From Klebsiella sp. RIT-PI-d (GTDB taxonomy: Bacteria; Pseudomonadota; Gammaproteobacteria; Enterobacterales; Enterobacteriaceae): a stretch of DNA of 64,000 nucleotides. Numbering within the stretch: the stretch's first letter is position 1; the number at the start of each line of letters is the position of its first letter. The DNA lies in assembly GCF_001187865.1 (NCBI RefSeq), contig NZ_LGIT01000009.1, forward strand, positions 310,001 to 374,000, written 5' to 3'. Of the stretch, positions 47,596 to 58,025 are shown piece by piece. The position numbers and the translations under genes are program-made. The notes beneath the pieces are model-generated. The model ran no database searches. It worked only from the letters and a program-made list of their open reading frames with translations, and had not been told where the DNA came from.

Positions 47596-47925
47596 TTATT
47601 GTTGTTCGGCGGCAATCAACTCTTCGATTTCTTTAATGATGCCGGCCGCATTTTTGATCGCATCCTGGAGGGTAATTTCATAGACGTCACGAGTCGCAAA
47701 GCGCTCGTTATCTTCCGGCGTGACGGCCACGGAGTGAATGATAATGTCGGCTTCGGCGATATCCTGGGCGGTCAGGCGATTCTGAATACCGTCTGCGCCC
47801 TGGGTTTCAATTTTGATATGGTCGTAGCCTGCTTCCTGAGCGGCATCTTCCAGTGCCTGAGCCGCCATAAATGTGTGAGCAAGACCCATAGGGCAGGCGC
47901 AGAGTGCAATAAATTTCTTAGTCAT
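47596..47925 (-). CDS. fryB: Fructose-like PTS EIIB component FryB
   Basis: A 109-residue EIIB with the phosphorylated Cys11 in CACPMGLAHTFMAA. First gene of the operon; AGGAG precedes the ATG. E. coli FryB has 108 residues. The promoter must lie in 47926-48108, where I see no clear operator. Confidence 0.93.
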   Translation of the reverse strand: MTKKFIALCACPMGLAHTFMAAQALEDAAQEAGYDHIKIETQGADGIQNRLTAQDIAEADIIIHSVAVTPEDNERFATRDVYEITLQDAIKNAAGIIKEIEELIAAEQQ

Positions 47926-48108
47926 AGTGAATTTCTCCTGTAAAGACTGAGCGGATTATGATCAGGAAACAGGAGGGGGGTAATCAGATAAATAATGCAT
48001 TTGCCGTACAATTGATGCACTGGATCTGAAATGTGACGCGTATCCGCTTATACGGAAAGGATATGAAAGCGGGGTTGCGTCGTTCACGTAACCCACAAGA
48101 AAGCAGGC

Positions 48109-48903
48109 TTAATACCCGACGGCGTCGAGAATAAACGTTTTATTGCAGTTGCCGGGATGGGGTTGCGGCAGGAAAGACGCGGCATTTAACGGAGCGTTGA
48201 TAGCAGAGGCGTTAAGTGAAATCTGGATCTCCGTCAGGTAAGCCGGGTTACCGTTGCAGGTGAGTTTGAATGCACTGACGTTACGCGCGCCGAATGCCTG
48301 GGCGATGGCCGAGTTAACGGCAATTCGGCTCACGCTTCTGCCGTAATTATCCGCAATAAAGCGTCCCAGCTCGCTCTGTTTGACTTCAGTATTCAGGCGC
48401 ACCATGGTGCCTACCCAGGCATCTGGATCAAAACCGAAACAGACGCCGTGTTTCGCGTATTCATAGCGTTCCAGGCACGAGGTGCCGCCTGCACCGGGCA
48501 TCACGCCGTTGAGTTTATCCGCCATCTCCAGGGAAATACCGGTTTCAGCCGCCTGGCACTTACGATTAGCCCGGGCTTCGGGCATATCAGGCACAGGACG
48601 CGAGGCGCAGCCAAATCGCATCCACCGGCGGTCATCAACGCCGCGTGCCGCAATGGATTTCGGTAAGCCTGGCCACAGGCCGTGGACGGTAAGAAAAGTG
48701 GTTTTATCGTCGTTTTCTTTTTGCAAACGGCATTCATCTGGCTCGTTACGTTCCCTGTCATGCTGGCTCTGGCAAAAGCCCGTCTGCCATGACAGCGCCA
48801 GCACATAGCGGTCAAAATCAGCATACCGGGTGGCAACGAGCGGGGTGGCACACGCGCTGGCCGCGCACAGCAGAGTGATACCGGCGATACACTTCCTGAA
48901 CAT
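48109..48903 (-). CDS. rna: Ribonuclease I (RNase T2 family)
   Basis: A 264-residue periplasmic endoribonuclease of broad specificity. Signal peptide MFRKCIAGITLLCAASACA. Active-site segments FLTVHGLWPGLP (CAS I) and ERYEYAKHGVCFG (CAS II) hold the catalytic histidines; eight or more cysteines form disulfides. E. coli RNase I has 268 residues. Next to dcuC directly; the citrate fermentation genes found here in E. coli are absent. Confidence 0.95.
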   Translation of the reverse strand: MFRKCIAGITLLCAASACATPLVATRYADFDRYVLALSWQTGFCQSQHDRERNEPDECRLQKENDDKTTFLTVHGLWPGLPKSIAARGVDDRRWMRFGCASRPVPDMPEARANRKCQAAETGISLEMADKLNGVMPGAGGTSCLERYEYAKHGVCFGFDPDAWVGTMVRLNTEVKQSELGRFIADNYGRSVSRIAVNSAIAQAFGARNVSAFKLTCNGNPAYLTEIQISLNASAINAPLNAASFLPQPHPGNCNKTFILDAVGY

Positions 48904-48983
48904 TTGTGTTCCTGATGATATAACTCGATTAATTCCTGAGGATAATTAAAGCATAAAATGACGCCATCAGGCGGGGCGAAAGG

Positions 48984-49014
48984 GAAAAAGCCCGGCGGCA
49001 AAATAGCTGCCGGG
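48984..49014 (-). terminator. dcuC terminator
   Basis: On the minus strand CCCGGCAGC and GCCGCCGGG form a 9-bp stem (one G-U pair) with a 6-nt loop, followed by CTTTTTCCC, right after the dcuC stop. Confidence 0.88.
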
Positions 49015-49021
49015 CCGGAGA

Positions 49022-50395
49022 TCATTGTACCGGAATTCCGGGAACCAGGATTTCCGTTGCCACGATCACCACAATCAGGCCAACAATGACCGGAACTGAG
49101 GTTCGTTTAACCACCTCGAACGGCGAAATTTTCGCCATTCCGGCAACGGCTACGACAACGCCTGACACCGGAGAGATAGTGCGACCAAGGTTGGAAGCTT
49201 GCAGCATCGGAATAGACAGATATGCCGGATTAATGCCTGACTGGTGGGCCAGTTTAGGGATCATTTCAACAAACGCGTAAAACGGTGCGTTGCCGGAGCC
49301 GGTGGTCATGGCCGCCAGCATGGTCAGTACGACCAGCACCAGCATCAGGATAATGCTGGCAGAGCCAAACGAGGTAGCAATAGAGATCAAACTTTGAATA
49401 AAGCCGATAGTGCTCAGCCCCTGCGCAAAAACGCCTGCGGCCACCAGCAGCATGACCACGCCTGCAAAGGCATCTGCCATTCCACGCCAGGCCACATCCA
49501 GCCCGGAGAACACGTTCTGAATGTTAAAGCCGCGCAGGAATTCCAGAATGGCTGACAGCAAAATACAGATAACCAGAATCGCGATGATATGCAGTTCTGG
49601 TCCCCATTTGCCGTCAAAAATCAGCACGCCGATAATCGGCGTAAACGGCAAAATGGCGTAAAACGACGGCGCGGAGGTGGTAATTTCGTTGACATCGAGC
49701 ATTTCCGTCACGATGTGTTCTTTCTTGTCCAGATAGCGCTGCCAGAAGAAATGCGCAATCGCCATGCTGATGATGGCTGCGATGGAAATCGGCAGGGTAG
49801 TTTTAAACGCGAAATCAATTAACGGCATTTCAGCGGCTTTCGCCGCCAGCACCACGTCGCCAGAGGTCGGTGAAAGAATTATGGCGGCAGGTGAAGCGCA
49901 GATTGCTGCCGCAGCGCCACGGCTAATCCCGACGTTGACCATCACCGGGAACAGCGTTGCCATCAGCAGTACGCCCAGCCCGGTTGCCGAAGAGACGGCA
50001 AGAGACATCAAGCAGGCCACAAAATAGGCGGCAATCATCAGAATGTACGGGGAGTTGATATAACGCAGGGGTTTAGACGCCAGCTTAACCACCATATCGT
50101 TTGCGCCAATATGGGTCATATAAGCCGCAAAGCCGCACAGCATCATAATCATCATGCCGAGATCGCCACCGCGACTCATCAGCAGGATTTTAATATATTC
50201 AACAATGTCGGTTGCCGAGTAACCCGTGCTCGGGTTGGCTGCGGGTAAAATTTGATGCCCCAGAACGGCACTGAGGATCAGCAGCAGCAGGCCACCGACA
50301 AACAGCACGCCCGTGGCCGAATAACCTTTGATGATGTATCGGGCGACGCCGACGATCACCACCACTCCGATAAGGAGCTCAATAAACGTTAACAT
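49022..50395 (-). CDS. dcuC: Anaerobic C4-dicarboxylate transporter DcuC
   Basis: A 457-residue inner-membrane transporter (about 12-14 segments), close to E. coli DcuC, which exports succinate during fermentation. MLCGFAAYMTHIGANDMVVKL and SGNAPFYAFVEMIPKLAH are family stretches. I chose the ATG at 50395 (AGGTGA upstream), which gives the E. coli start MLTFIELLIG; the ORF is open upstream. An FNR-type site lies ~100 bp upstream. Confidence 0.95.
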   Translation of the reverse strand: MLTFIELLIGVVVIVGVARYIIKGYSATGVLFVGGLLLLILSAVLGHQILPAANPSTGYSATDIVEYIKILLMSRGGDLGMMIMMLCGFAAYMTHIGANDMVVKLASKPLRYINSPYILMIAAYFVACLMSLAVSSATGLGVLLMATLFPVMVNVGISRGAAAAICASPAAIILSPTSGDVVLAAKAAEMPLIDFAFKTTLPISIAAIISMAIAHFFWQRYLDKKEHIVTEMLDVNEITTSAPSFYAILPFTPIIGVLIFDGKWGPELHIIAILVICILLSAILEFLRGFNIQNVFSGLDVAWRGMADAFAGVVMLLVAAGVFAQGLSTIGFIQSLISIATSFGSASIILMLVLVVLTMLAAMTTGSGNAPFYAFVEMIPKLAHQSGINPAYLSIPMLQASNLGRTISPVSGVVVAVAGMAKISPFEVVKRTSVPVIVGLIVVIVATEILVPGIPVQ

Positions 50396-50749
50396 TAATA
50401 TCACCTGTGACGTGGTAACCCAGAGAAAATCCTGCCTGAACAGTAATATAAAAATCTTCGGCAAAAATGTGCCGAATAACTGGACAACGTGTGCTGATAA
50501 AAATCAATAAACACGTGATTAAAAAAAGCGCGGTGAGTATATTTCATTCGGCTGCCAAAGTAGAGATGAAATATTAAGTTCATGAATGGACGATGAAATA
50601 GACATGATATGAAAATGATAAATAAAAGTTAATTTCAAATGAAATTCTGGCCCGGTTTGCTGAGAAACGTAAATTCGCCAAAAACTGCTTTAATTTAAAA
50701 ATGTGTGCTGCGTATACTCGGGCAATGATTCATTCATTTGCGAAATGAT
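50396..50749. other. AT-rich divergent region dcuC / Cus-like operon
   Basis: 354 bp, markedly A/T-rich. It holds a good FNR box (50494-50507) for dcuC. For the Cus-like operon I see no convincing CusR or CueR site. No ORF is supported here. Confidence 0.6.
50494..50507 (-). promoter_or_regulatory. FNR box upstream of dcuC
   Basis: Read on the minus strand, TTGATTTTTATCAG matches TTGAT-N4-ATCAA at nine of ten defined positions. dcuC is an FNR-activated gene, and the site lies 99 bp upstream of its start. Confidence 0.7.
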
Positions 50750-51139
50750 ATGCACGCCCACTGGAGCTACCGCCTGCGCTTTTTGAAAAAGCATCTGTTG
50801 ATGCTTTTTCTGGCGTTTGGCTGGCTGCTGATCCAGAGTCAAATGGCGCTGGCTTCCCATGACTGTGCGATTAGCGTACAGGGTGAAGCCGTCATGATGC
50901 AGCATCTGGATCACCAGATGAACCAGCCACAGGTCGCAAAAGCGCCGCTGTGCGATAAGCATTGCCTTCCCGATACCGCACAAAAAATGGATCATCCGCC
51001 CGCCTTGGCGCTGCCGGTCACCCTGACGCTTGCGATGGTCCCGTTGCCCTGTCAGGCCGCTCCGCGCAGCAGCGCATTTTCAACGCCGCCCGCCACAGGC
51101 CCACCCGCCACTATCCGCTTTTGTCGCTTCAGAGAATAG
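50750..51139 (+). CDS. Small secreted Cys/His/Met-containing protein, head of Cus-like operon
   Basis: A 129-residue protein from the ATG at 50750 (a TTG at 50738 is also possible). An N-terminal hydrophobic stretch (HLLMLFLAFGWLLIQSQMALA) reads as a signal peptide. The rest has potential metal ligands, SHDCAIS, MMQHLDHQM and CDKHC, and a Pro/Ala-rich tail. It precedes a CusF-type gene by 53 bp in the same direction. Small proteins of this kind often lead metal-efflux operons (CopL/DUF2946-type), but I do not recognise the family firmly. No clear ribosome binding site. Confidence 0.6.
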   Translation: MHAHWSYRLRFLKKHLLMLFLAFGWLLIQSQMALASHDCAISVQGEAVMMQHLDHQMNQPQVAKAPLCDKHCLPDTAQKMDHPPALALPVTLTLAMVPLPCQAAPRSSAFSTPPATGPPATIRFCRFRE

Positions 51140-51192
51140 CCTCCGATAATCCACCGTTTTTTTAACTAAATTCACGATTATCAGGAGTTTCT

Positions 51193-51519
51193 ATGTCTAT
51201 TTTTCTTCGCACGCTGGCTGGCGTGCTATTCAGTTTTTCCCTGTTTTCCGTACAGGCCCATGACCATTCCCCTCACTCTGCACTAAGCGCAACAGGCCCG
51301 ACGTACCAGGCGCAGGGCAGAATCAGAAAAATAACGCCGCACTCGGTGACTATCGCCCATCAGGCGATCCACGATCTTAACTGGCCGCCGATGACCATGC
51401 AGTTTGTGCTTCCGACTGGCGCCGGACCGGTATCGCTCTCTCCCGGCGATCGGGTCGATTTCACCTTTATTGAGGGTGAAGCCGGTTATCAGATAGTTAG
51501 CCTGAACGCGCTGCGCTAA
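51193..51519 (+). CDS. cusF: CusF-like periplasmic Cu(I)/Ag(I) chaperone
   Basis: A 108-residue protein with signal peptide (cleavage after SVQA). The CusF metal site is complete: His56, Trp64, Met67 and Met69, with the same H-x7-W-x2-M-x-M spacing as E. coli CusF. An extra HDHSPH segment follows the signal peptide. It hands Cu(I)/Ag(I) to the CusB/CusA pump. AGGAG precedes the ATG. Here it stands before the outer-membrane gene, unlike the cusC-F-B-A order of E. coli. Confidence 0.9.
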   Translation: MSIFLRTLAGVLFSFSLFSVQAHDHSPHSALSATGPTYQAQGRIRKITPHSVTIAHQAIHDLNWPPMTMQFVLPTGAGPVSLSPGDRVDFTFIEGEAGYQIVSLNALR

Positions 51520-51531
51520 TCCGGAGATCGT

Positions 51532-52788
51532 ATGAAACATTCTTTGCTGAGCCTGTGGCTCGGCGGGGCGTTGCTCAGCCTGATTTCCGTGGCCACCCAG
51601 GCAGAGTCGTTGACCCTCCCACAAACCCTGGCCGCCGCCTGGCGCTATTCTGCCGGACTTTCTGCCAGTCACAATGAGGCCCGCGCGCTGCAGACGATGG
51701 CAAATTCCGCCCGTGAACTGCCCGATCCGCAGCTTAAATTTGGCCTTGAGAATCTGCCCGTGCAGGGCAGTAATCACCGTCGCGTCACCCGGGAAGGGAT
51801 GACAATGCAGCGAGTTGGCGTGATGCAGCGCTACGTCAGTCGTGAGAAGCGCGAGCGTAAAGCGCTGACCCTGGAGGCGCAGGCGCACAGCGTGACCGCG
51901 CAGTCCGCCGTGATTCAGGCCGCTCTCCAGCGCGATGCCGCCGGGGCATGGCTTGAGCTGGCGTTATCTGAAAAAGCACTGGCCACCGCGCGCCGGGCGG
52001 TAGCCGAAACCGCCCGCCAGCAGCCGGCCCAGACCGTCAGCGTGAGTAGCGGCAGCGCTATGCCCGACAGCGTGCCTGAGTTGCAACTAACCCTCAGCGC
52101 CCTGCGCGATGAGGTCACCCAGGCCAGTCTTGATGTACAGCTGGCACGCGCCCGGCTGCTACAGCTTACCGGTGAGGACGTGACGGCGATTGCCGGGGCG
52201 CTGCCTCCCTACCAGCGCTTACCTGCCGACGAGAATACGCTGCGGGATGGCATCGTTTTGCATCCTGAAATCATTGCTGCCGCACGCGAGACGGACACCG
52301 CGAAATCGCGTTCTGCGCAGTCGGCGATAGCGGCGATCCCGGATGTGGACGTAGAAATTTACTATGCCCACCGCGCGGAAGGGTACGACGATATGGCCGG
52401 GGTGATGTTTACCGTTGACCTGCCTTTATTTCAGTCGCGCCGACAGGACAACGATCACGCAGCCGATGTGTCGCTGGCGATGCAGGCTAACGATCGTATG
52501 GCACAAATTACCCGGGAGCATACCGCTGAACTCAGTGCGCTGATTGCCCGCTATCATGCTGCTCAGACGCTCTGGATACGCCAGCGCGATAACGTTGTTC
52601 CCTTACAGCAGCGCAGGCTGAACCTGCTGATGGCCCAGTATCGTGCCGGGCGATCAACGCTCTCCTCCGTGCTTGGCGCACGCCGCGATCTGCTGACCTC
52701 TGAACTGGCAGCTACTAAGGCAGAAAAAGAGCTGGCCCGCAGCTGGGCGGCGATCCGCTGGCTGATCCCTCAGGAGATAACACAATGA
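51532..52788 (+). CDS. TolC-family outer-membrane channel of the Cus-like efflux system
   Basis: A 418-residue outer-membrane efflux protein with signal peptide (VATQA|ESLTLPQTL) and the two helical repeats of the TolC/CzcC family. It has no lipobox cysteine, unlike the lipoprotein CusC, so it is closer to CzcC/CnrC-type channels. It would form the exit duct for the CusBA pump. The stop overlaps the adaptor start in ATGA. Confidence 0.85.
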   Translation: MKHSLLSLWLGGALLSLISVATQAESLTLPQTLAAAWRYSAGLSASHNEARALQTMANSARELPDPQLKFGLENLPVQGSNHRRVTREGMTMQRVGVMQRYVSREKRERKALTLEAQAHSVTAQSAVIQAALQRDAAGAWLELALSEKALATARRAVAETARQQPAQTVSVSSGSAMPDSVPELQLTLSALRDEVTQASLDVQLARARLLQLTGEDVTAIAGALPPYQRLPADENTLRDGIVLHPEIIAAARETDTAKSRSAQSAIAAIPDVDVEIYYAHRAEGYDDMAGVMFTVDLPLFQSRRQDNDHAADVSLAMQANDRMAQITREHTAELSALIARYHAAQTLWIRQRDNVVPLQQRRLNLLMAQYRAGRSTLSSVLGARRDLLTSELAATKAEKELARSWAAIRWLIPQEITQ

Positions 52789-54221
52789 TAAAAGGCATAC
52801 TGGCAGCTGTTATGGTGGCCGTCATGGCTGCCGCCATCGGCTTTTATTCCGGACGACAGACGTCATCTTCTGCGGCACAGCCTGCTTCATCCGGCGAGCG
52901 CAAGGTGCTCTGGTGGTACGATCCCATGGTACCCGACCAGCGTTTTGATAAGCCCGGCAAGTCACCCTTTATGGATATGCCGCTGGTAGCGCGCTATGCC
53001 GATGAAACGCCTGCCGACGGTGGCGTGACGATTAGCGCCGCGCAGCAGCAGAATCTGGGTATGAAAGTGGCGACTGTGGAAAAGCGGTCGTTGTCAGCCG
53101 ATTTTTCCGCGTTTGCCACGGTCACTACCGACGAGCGTAGCGTGCGAATTATTCCCGCGCCGGCGTCAGGGGTGGTGGAAAAACTGTTCGTTCGTGCGCC
53201 TCAGCAGCGGATCAGCGCCGGTGAGCCGCTGGCGCAGCTGTGGATCCCGGACTGGACGGTCGCTCAGCAGGAGTATCTGGCCGTACGGCAATTGGGCGAT
53301 CCGGCCCTGACCCGCGCCGCCCGCGAGCGGCTGGCCGTGCAATTTATGCCTCCGGCGGTGATCCGCGAGCTGGAGCGCAGCGGACAGCCGCAAACCCGTA
53401 TGACGCTGCGTGCAGAGCAGGAGGGTTATGTAGCAAAACTGGAGACCCGCGAAGGGGCGCAGGTGGCGGCTATGGCCCCGCTGTTTGAACTGGCCTCGCT
53501 TGATCCGGTGTGGGTGATTGTTGATTACTCGCCTACACAGGCTGCGATATTAACGCCTGGCAGCGAGATGACGGCACTGTCTGATAGCTGGCCCGGGGAG
53601 CAATTCCACGGCCGCGTCAGCGAGTTGTTACCGCAGCTTGAAACCACTACCCGCACATTACGGGCGCGCATCGTGCTGGAAAATCGCCATCAAAAACTCA
53701 AGCCGGGCATGTTTTTAACCATCAGGCGCTCCCCCGTTTCGCTGCAAAAAACACCGGTATTAGCCGTACCGGAAGAGTCAATTATCGCCACCGGCAGCGC
53801 CAGCCGGGTCGTGCTCACGGACGGCACGGGTCACTTTAGTGCTGCCAGCGTAACGACTGGCGTGACCGCCGGAGGCTGGACTGAAATCAGGCACGGGCTA
53901 AAAGAGGGCGATCGGGTTGTCACGTCCGGACAATTCCTGATCGATTCTGAAGCCAGTCTGCGCAGCACGCTACCGGAACCGGTGGCGGTGAAAAGCTATC
54001 AAACTACCGGCACGGTTACCGCGCTGGACACGACTACCATCACGCTGGCGCACCAGCCGGTGCCGGAACTGAACTGGGGAGCAATGACCATGGAATTTGC
54101 GCTCGGTGCGCCGGTCAGCGGAATTAACGTCGGCGATAACGTGATGTTCAGCTTTACGCTTGATGACAGGCAGGGCGCCACCATTGTGCACCTGATGCCG
54201 GCCGGGGAGGAAATGAAATGA
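52785..54221 (+). CDS. cusB: CusB-like periplasmic adaptor with fused C-terminal CusF domain
   Basis: A 478-residue membrane-fusion protein. After an N-terminal anchor or signal ([21 protein letters not shown]) comes the heavy-metal-binding motif [25 protein letters not shown] of CusB, then the barrel-sandwich and hairpin domains. The last ~75 residues are an additional CusF-like domain with His423, Trp431, Met434 and Met436 in the exact CusF spacing. E. coli CusB (407 residues) lacks this. The fusion would tether a metal chaperone to the pump. It overlaps its neighbours by 4 nt on both sides. Confidence 0.9.
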   Translation: MIKGILAAVMVAVMAAAIGFYSGRQTSSSAAQPASSGERKVLWWYDPMVPDQRFDKPGKSPFMDMPLVARYADETPADGGVTISAAQQQNLGMKVATVEKRSLSADFSAFATVTTDERSVRIIPAPASGVVEKLFVRAPQQRISAGEPLAQLWIPDWTVAQQEYLAVRQLGDPALTRAARERLAVQFMPPAVIRELERSGQPQTRMTLRAEQEGYVAKLETREGAQVAAMAPLFELASLDPVWVIVDYSPTQAAILTPGSEMTALSDSWPGEQFHGRVSELLPQLETTTRTLRARIVLENRHQKLKPGMFLTIRRSPVSLQKTPVLAVPEESIIATGSASRVVLTDGTGHFSAASVTTGVTAGGWTEIRHGLKEGDRVVTSGQFLIDSEASLRSTLPEPVAVKSYQTTGTVTALDTTTITLAHQPVPELNWGAMTMEFALGAPVSGINVGDNVMFSFTLDDRQGATIVHLMPAGEEMK

Positions 54222-57200
54222 TTGCTGCTGTTATCCGTGCTTCGCTGCGTAACCGGCTGCTGGTGATCCTTGCGGCCATTGGCATGGCGGTCTGGGGGCT
54301 GTGGGCGGTACAGCGTGCGCCGCTGGATGCGCTGCCGGATTTGTCCGATGTGCAGGTGATTGTTCGCGCCAGCTATCCGGGAAAAGCCCCGCAGATTATT
54401 GAGGATCAGGTGACCTGGCCGCTGACCACCTCCATGCTTTCGGTTCCGGGAGCTAAAACCGTGCGTGGCTATTCCATGTTTGGCGATGCGTACGTTTACG
54501 TCTTATTCGATGAGGGCGTGGATCTGTACTGGGCGCGGGCCAGAGTGCTGGAGTATCTGAGTCAGACTCAGGCACAGCTGCCCGAAGGGGCTACGGTAGC
54601 GCTGGGTCCGGATGCCACCGGTGTAGGCTGGATCTACGAATACGCGCTGGTCGATCGCAGCGGAACGCACAGCCTGGCCGATCTGCGCGCGCTTCAGGAC
54701 TGGACGTTGCGTTATGAACTCAAAACGGTGCCCGGCGTATCAGAAGTGGCAAGCGTCGGCGGCATGGTGAAGCAGTACCAGGTCATTCCGGATCCGGCCC
54801 GGATGCGGGCGCTGAATATCACACATCAGCAGCTGGTGACGGCGCTGAAAGCGGCAAACCAGGAGAGCGGTGGGGCGCTGCTTGAAATGGGGGAGGCTGA
54901 GTATATGGTGCGCACCAGCGGCTATCTCCAGGATCTGACCGCATTCCGTCAGGTGGTGATCGCCAGCCGTGAAGGCGTGCCGGTGATGCTATCTGATGTC
55001 GCCGATGTACGCATTGGCCCGGAAATTCGCCGTGGCGTGGCCGAACTGAACGGGGAAGGAGAGGTGGCCGGCGGCATCATCGTGATGCGCTACGGAGAGA
55101 ACGCGCTGGAGACCCTTCGCGCGGTCAAAATCCGCCTTCAGGCGCTTAAGCAAACGCTGCCTGCCGGGATCGATATTGTTCCGGTATATGACCGCTCAAC
55201 GCTGATTGAACACGCGGTTGAAACGCTCAGTCACAAGTTGCTTGAAGAGTTTCTGGTGGTGGCCGCCGTTTGTACGCTGTTCCTGTTCCATTTCCGCTCG
55301 GCGCTGGTAGCCATTGTCTCTCTCCCGTTGGGGATTCTGGGGGCATTTGTGGTGATGCACTATCAGGGGGTTAATGCCAATATTATGTCGCTTGGAGGCA
55401 TTGCAATTGCCATCGGCGCGATGGTGGATGCCGCCATCGTGATGATCGAAAATATGCATAAAACGCTGGAGCAGTGGCGTCATGATAATCCCGATCGCCA
55501 GCCGGAGAGCGCTGATTACTGGCGAGTGTGCGAGCAGGCGGCCATCGAGGTTGGCCCTGCGCTGTTTTGTAGTTTATTGATTATTACTCTGTCGTTTATT
55601 CCGGTTTTCTCCCTCCAGGCGCAGGAGGGAAAAATGTTTTCGCCGCTGGCCTTCACCAAAACCTGGTCGATGGCGATGGCGGCCGGTCTTGGCATCACCC
55701 TTGTACCGGTGCTGATGGGCTATTTTATTCGCGGCACGATCCCGGATGAGAAAGCGAATCCGCTTAATCGCTGGCTGATTCGCCTTTATGAACCGCTGCT
55801 GGATCGCGCACTTCAGCGGCCAAAAGCAACGCTGGGGCTGGCCTGTATTCTGCTGCTCGCCACGCTCTGGCCGATCAGCAGGCTGGGCAGCGAATTTATG
55901 CCCCCGCTGGATGAAGGCGATTTGCTCTATATGCCTTCGACCCTGCCGGGGATCTCGGTGCGTGAGGCGACCCGACTGCTACAGCAGACGGACAGGTTGA
56001 TCAAAAGCGTGCCGGAAGTCGAGAGCGTATTTGGTAAAGCCGGGCGGGCGGAGTCGGCAACCGATCCCGCCCCGTTAACCATGCTGGAAACTACCATCCG
56101 CTTTAAGCCCCGCGACCAGTGGCGCAGCGGCATGACGCCGGAAAAGCTGGTTGCCGAGCTTGATCGTACTGTGGCGATCCCGGGCATCGCTAATGTCTGG
56201 GTTCCGCCAATCCGTAACCGTCTTGATATGCTGGCGACGGGCATTAAAAGCCCGGTGGGGATCAAGGTCAATGGCGATAATATCGCCGATATTGAGCAGG
56301 TCGCCCGGCACATTGAACAGGTGGTGAAAACGGTTCCAGGTGTGACCTCCGCGCTGGCTGAGCGTCTGGCGGGTGGGCGCTATGTCGATATCGACATCAA
56401 CCGGATGCAGGCGGCGCGGTATGGTGTCCCGGTGCAGGAACTGCAATCGCTGGTGGCAACGCTGGTGGGCGGGGATAATATCGGGCAAACCATTGAGGGC
56501 CGTGAACGCTATCCCATCAATGTGCGCTATCCCCGTGAACTGCGGGATAACCTCGACAAGCTGCGGATGCTGCCGGTACTGACGGCCAGCGGCGGGCAGG
56601 TGACGCTGGGCGATCTGGCGACAATCACGATTAATGACGGTCCGCCAATGCTAAAAAGCGAAAACGCCCGGCTGTCAAACTGGATCTATGTCGATCTGCG
56701 CGATCGCGATTTGAAATCCGCTGTCGATGAGATGCAGCAGCAGGTGACCCGACAGGTCAAACTGCCGCAGGGCGTCACGCTCTCCTGGTCAGGGCAATTT
56801 GAATATCTGGAGCGGGCCAGTGCTAAACTAAAAATAGTCCTGCCGGTGACGCTGATGATTATTTTTGTGCTGTTATGGCTCACCTTTCGCCGTATTTCCG
56901 ACGTGCTGCTGATAATGGGAACGCTACCATTTTCGCTTATCGGTGGCGTATGGTTATTGTGGTTATTAGGCTATAACTTATCGGTGGCCGGAGCAGTCGG
57001 CTTTATTGCACTGGCCGGTGTGGCGGCAGAATTCGGCGTGATTATGGTGCTCTATCTTAATCATGCGATGGATAAATATCATCGCCTTGAACCAGCGGGT
57101 GGAAATGCCGCCGTACTGCGGGCCATTCATGACGGGGCCGTACTCCGCGTGCGTCCCAAAGTGATGACAGTCGCGACCATTATGCTCGGGCTTTTGCCGG

Positions 57201-57337
57201 TGATGTGGGGCAGCGGTGTCGGGTCAGAGATTATGCGCCGTATTGCGGCGCCGATGATCGGCGGAATGCTCACCGCGCCGTTGCTTTCCATGCTGGTTAT
57301 TCCGGCGGTATATAAGTTGCTGCATCACAGAAAATAA
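54218..57337 (+). CDS. cusA: CusA-like heavy-metal RND efflux pump
   Basis: A 1039-residue RND transporter of the HME subfamily; E. coli CusA has 1047 residues. Twelve membrane segments; the proton-relay Asp is in [16 protein letters not shown]. Met residues of the metal relay are seen in [15 protein letters not shown] and [13 protein letters not shown], so Cu(I)/Ag(I) is more likely than Zn/Co/Ni. Last gene of the operon. No cusRS-type two-component genes are in the window, so the regulator must be elsewhere. Confidence 0.93.
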   Translation: MIAAVIRASLRNRLLVILAAIGMAVWGLWAVQRAPLDALPDLSDVQVIVRASYPGKAPQIIEDQVTWPLTTSMLSVPGAKTVRGYSMFGDAYVYVLFDEGVDLYWARARVLEYLSQTQAQLPEGATVALGPDATGVGWIYEYALVDRSGTHSLADLRALQDWTLRYELKTVPGVSEVASVGGMVKQYQVIPDPARMRALNITHQQLVTALKAANQESGGALLEMGEAEYMVRTSGYLQDLTAFRQVVIASREGVPVMLSDVADVRIGPEIRRGVAELNGEGEVAGGIIVMRYGENALETLRAVKIRLQALKQTLPAGIDIVPVYDRSTLIEHAVETLSHKLLEEFLVVAAVCTLFLFHFRSALVAIVSLPLGILGAFVVMHYQGVNANIMSLGGIAIAIGAMVDAAIVMIENMHKTLEQWRHDNPDRQPESADYWRVCEQAAIEVGPALFCSLLIITLSFIPVFSLQAQEGKMFSPLAFTKTWSMAMAAGLGITLVPVLMGYFIRGTIPDEKANPLNRWLIRLYEPLLDRALQRPKATLGLACILLLATLWPISRLGSEFMPPLDEGDLLYMPSTLPGISVREATRLLQQTDRLIKSVPEVESVFGKAGRAESATDPAPLTMLETTIRFKPRDQWRSGMTPEKLVAELDRTVAIPGIANVWVPPIRNRLDMLATGIKSPVGIKVNGDNIADIEQVARHIEQVVKTVPGVTSALAERLAGGRYVDIDINRMQAARYGVPVQELQSLVATLVGGDNIGQTIEGRERYPINVRYPRELRDNLDKLRMLPVLTASGGQVTLGDLATITINDGPPMLKSENARLSNWIYVDLRDRDLKSAVDEMQQQVTRQVKLPQGVTLSWSGQFEYLERASAKLKIVLPVTLMIIFVLLWLTFRRISDVLLIMGTLPFSLIGGVWLLWLLGYNLSVAGAVGFIALAGVAAEFGVIMVLYLNHAMDKYHRLEPAGGNAAVLRAIHDGAVLRVRPKVMTVATIMLGLLPVMWGSGVGSEIMRRIAAPMIGGMLTAPLLSMLVIPAVYKLLHHRK

Positions 57338-57452
57338 TCAGGCTGCGCCCGGCGGGGCGCGCTATAATGATTCGATAAATTCAGTGAATAATCCGTTTTC
57401 ATTAAGCGGGTATTTAGATAACCTGTATTAAGCTGGTCAAGAATTAGTAAGT

Positions 57453-58025
57453 GTGGTTAGGAAAGTGAACAATTTAAAAAGTCTTTTTATTATTCTGTTT
57501 TTTATTCTGCCTGCGGCCTCAGCAGCGCCAATCGGCACGATGATCCGCGACGGATATACCATTATCAGCGATAACGTCGCTGAAACCTGGCAGCAGCCGC
57601 AGCATTACGATCTGTATATCCCGGCGATCACCTGGCATGCCCGGTTTGCCTACGATAAAGAGAAAACGGATCGCTATAACGAACGTCCGTGGGGAGCTGG
57701 TTTTGGTCAGTCCCGCTGGGATGAGAAAGGCAACTGGCACGGCCTTTACTTTATGGCTTTTAAAGATTCCAATAATAAAATTGAACCGATCGGCGGCTAC
57801 GGCTGGGAGAAAATCTGGCGGCCGCTGGCCGATGACAACTTCCGTCTGGGCCTCGGCTATACGGCAGGATTTACCGCCCGGGATAACTGGTATTACGTTC
57901 CGGTGCCGCTTGTCCTGCCGCTGGCATCAATAGGCTACGGCCCTGCGACCTTCCAGATGACATACATTCCCGGAACCTACAATAACGGTAACGTCTACTT
58001 TGCCTGGCTGCGTTTTCAGTTTTAA
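57453..58025 (+). CDS. pagP: Lipid A palmitoyltransferase PagP
   Basis: An outer-membrane eight-stranded barrel that palmitoylates lipid A. The C-terminal ~165 residues are almost identical to E. coli PagP, with the catalytic His in [14 protein letters not shown] and Asp-Ser in MAFKDSNNK. The N-terminal signal differs ([17 protein letters not shown]). The start is unclear: GTG at 57453 (190 residues, no good ribosome binding site) or GTG at 57465 (AGGA only 2 nt upstream). Both keep the signal peptide. Confidence 0.92.
   Translation: MVRKVNNLKSLFIILFFILPAASAAPIGTMIRDGYTIISDNVAETWQQPQHYDLYIPAITWHARFAYDKEKTDRYNERPWGAGFGQSRWDEKGNWHGLYFMAFKDSNNKIEPIGGYGWEKIWRPLADDNFRLGLGYTAGFTARDNWYYVPVPLVLPLASIGYGPATFQMTYIPGTYNNGNVYFAWLRFQF

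Noticed and set aside
50560-50690. CusR-like palindrome upstream of the Cus-like operon
   Set aside because: AAAATGATAA is followed by a poor second half; too many mismatches in A/T-rich sequence to support a CusR box.
57395-57430. PhoP box upstream of pagP
   Set aside because: TATTTA and TGTATT are present but not at the 11-bp spacing of PhoP direct repeats.
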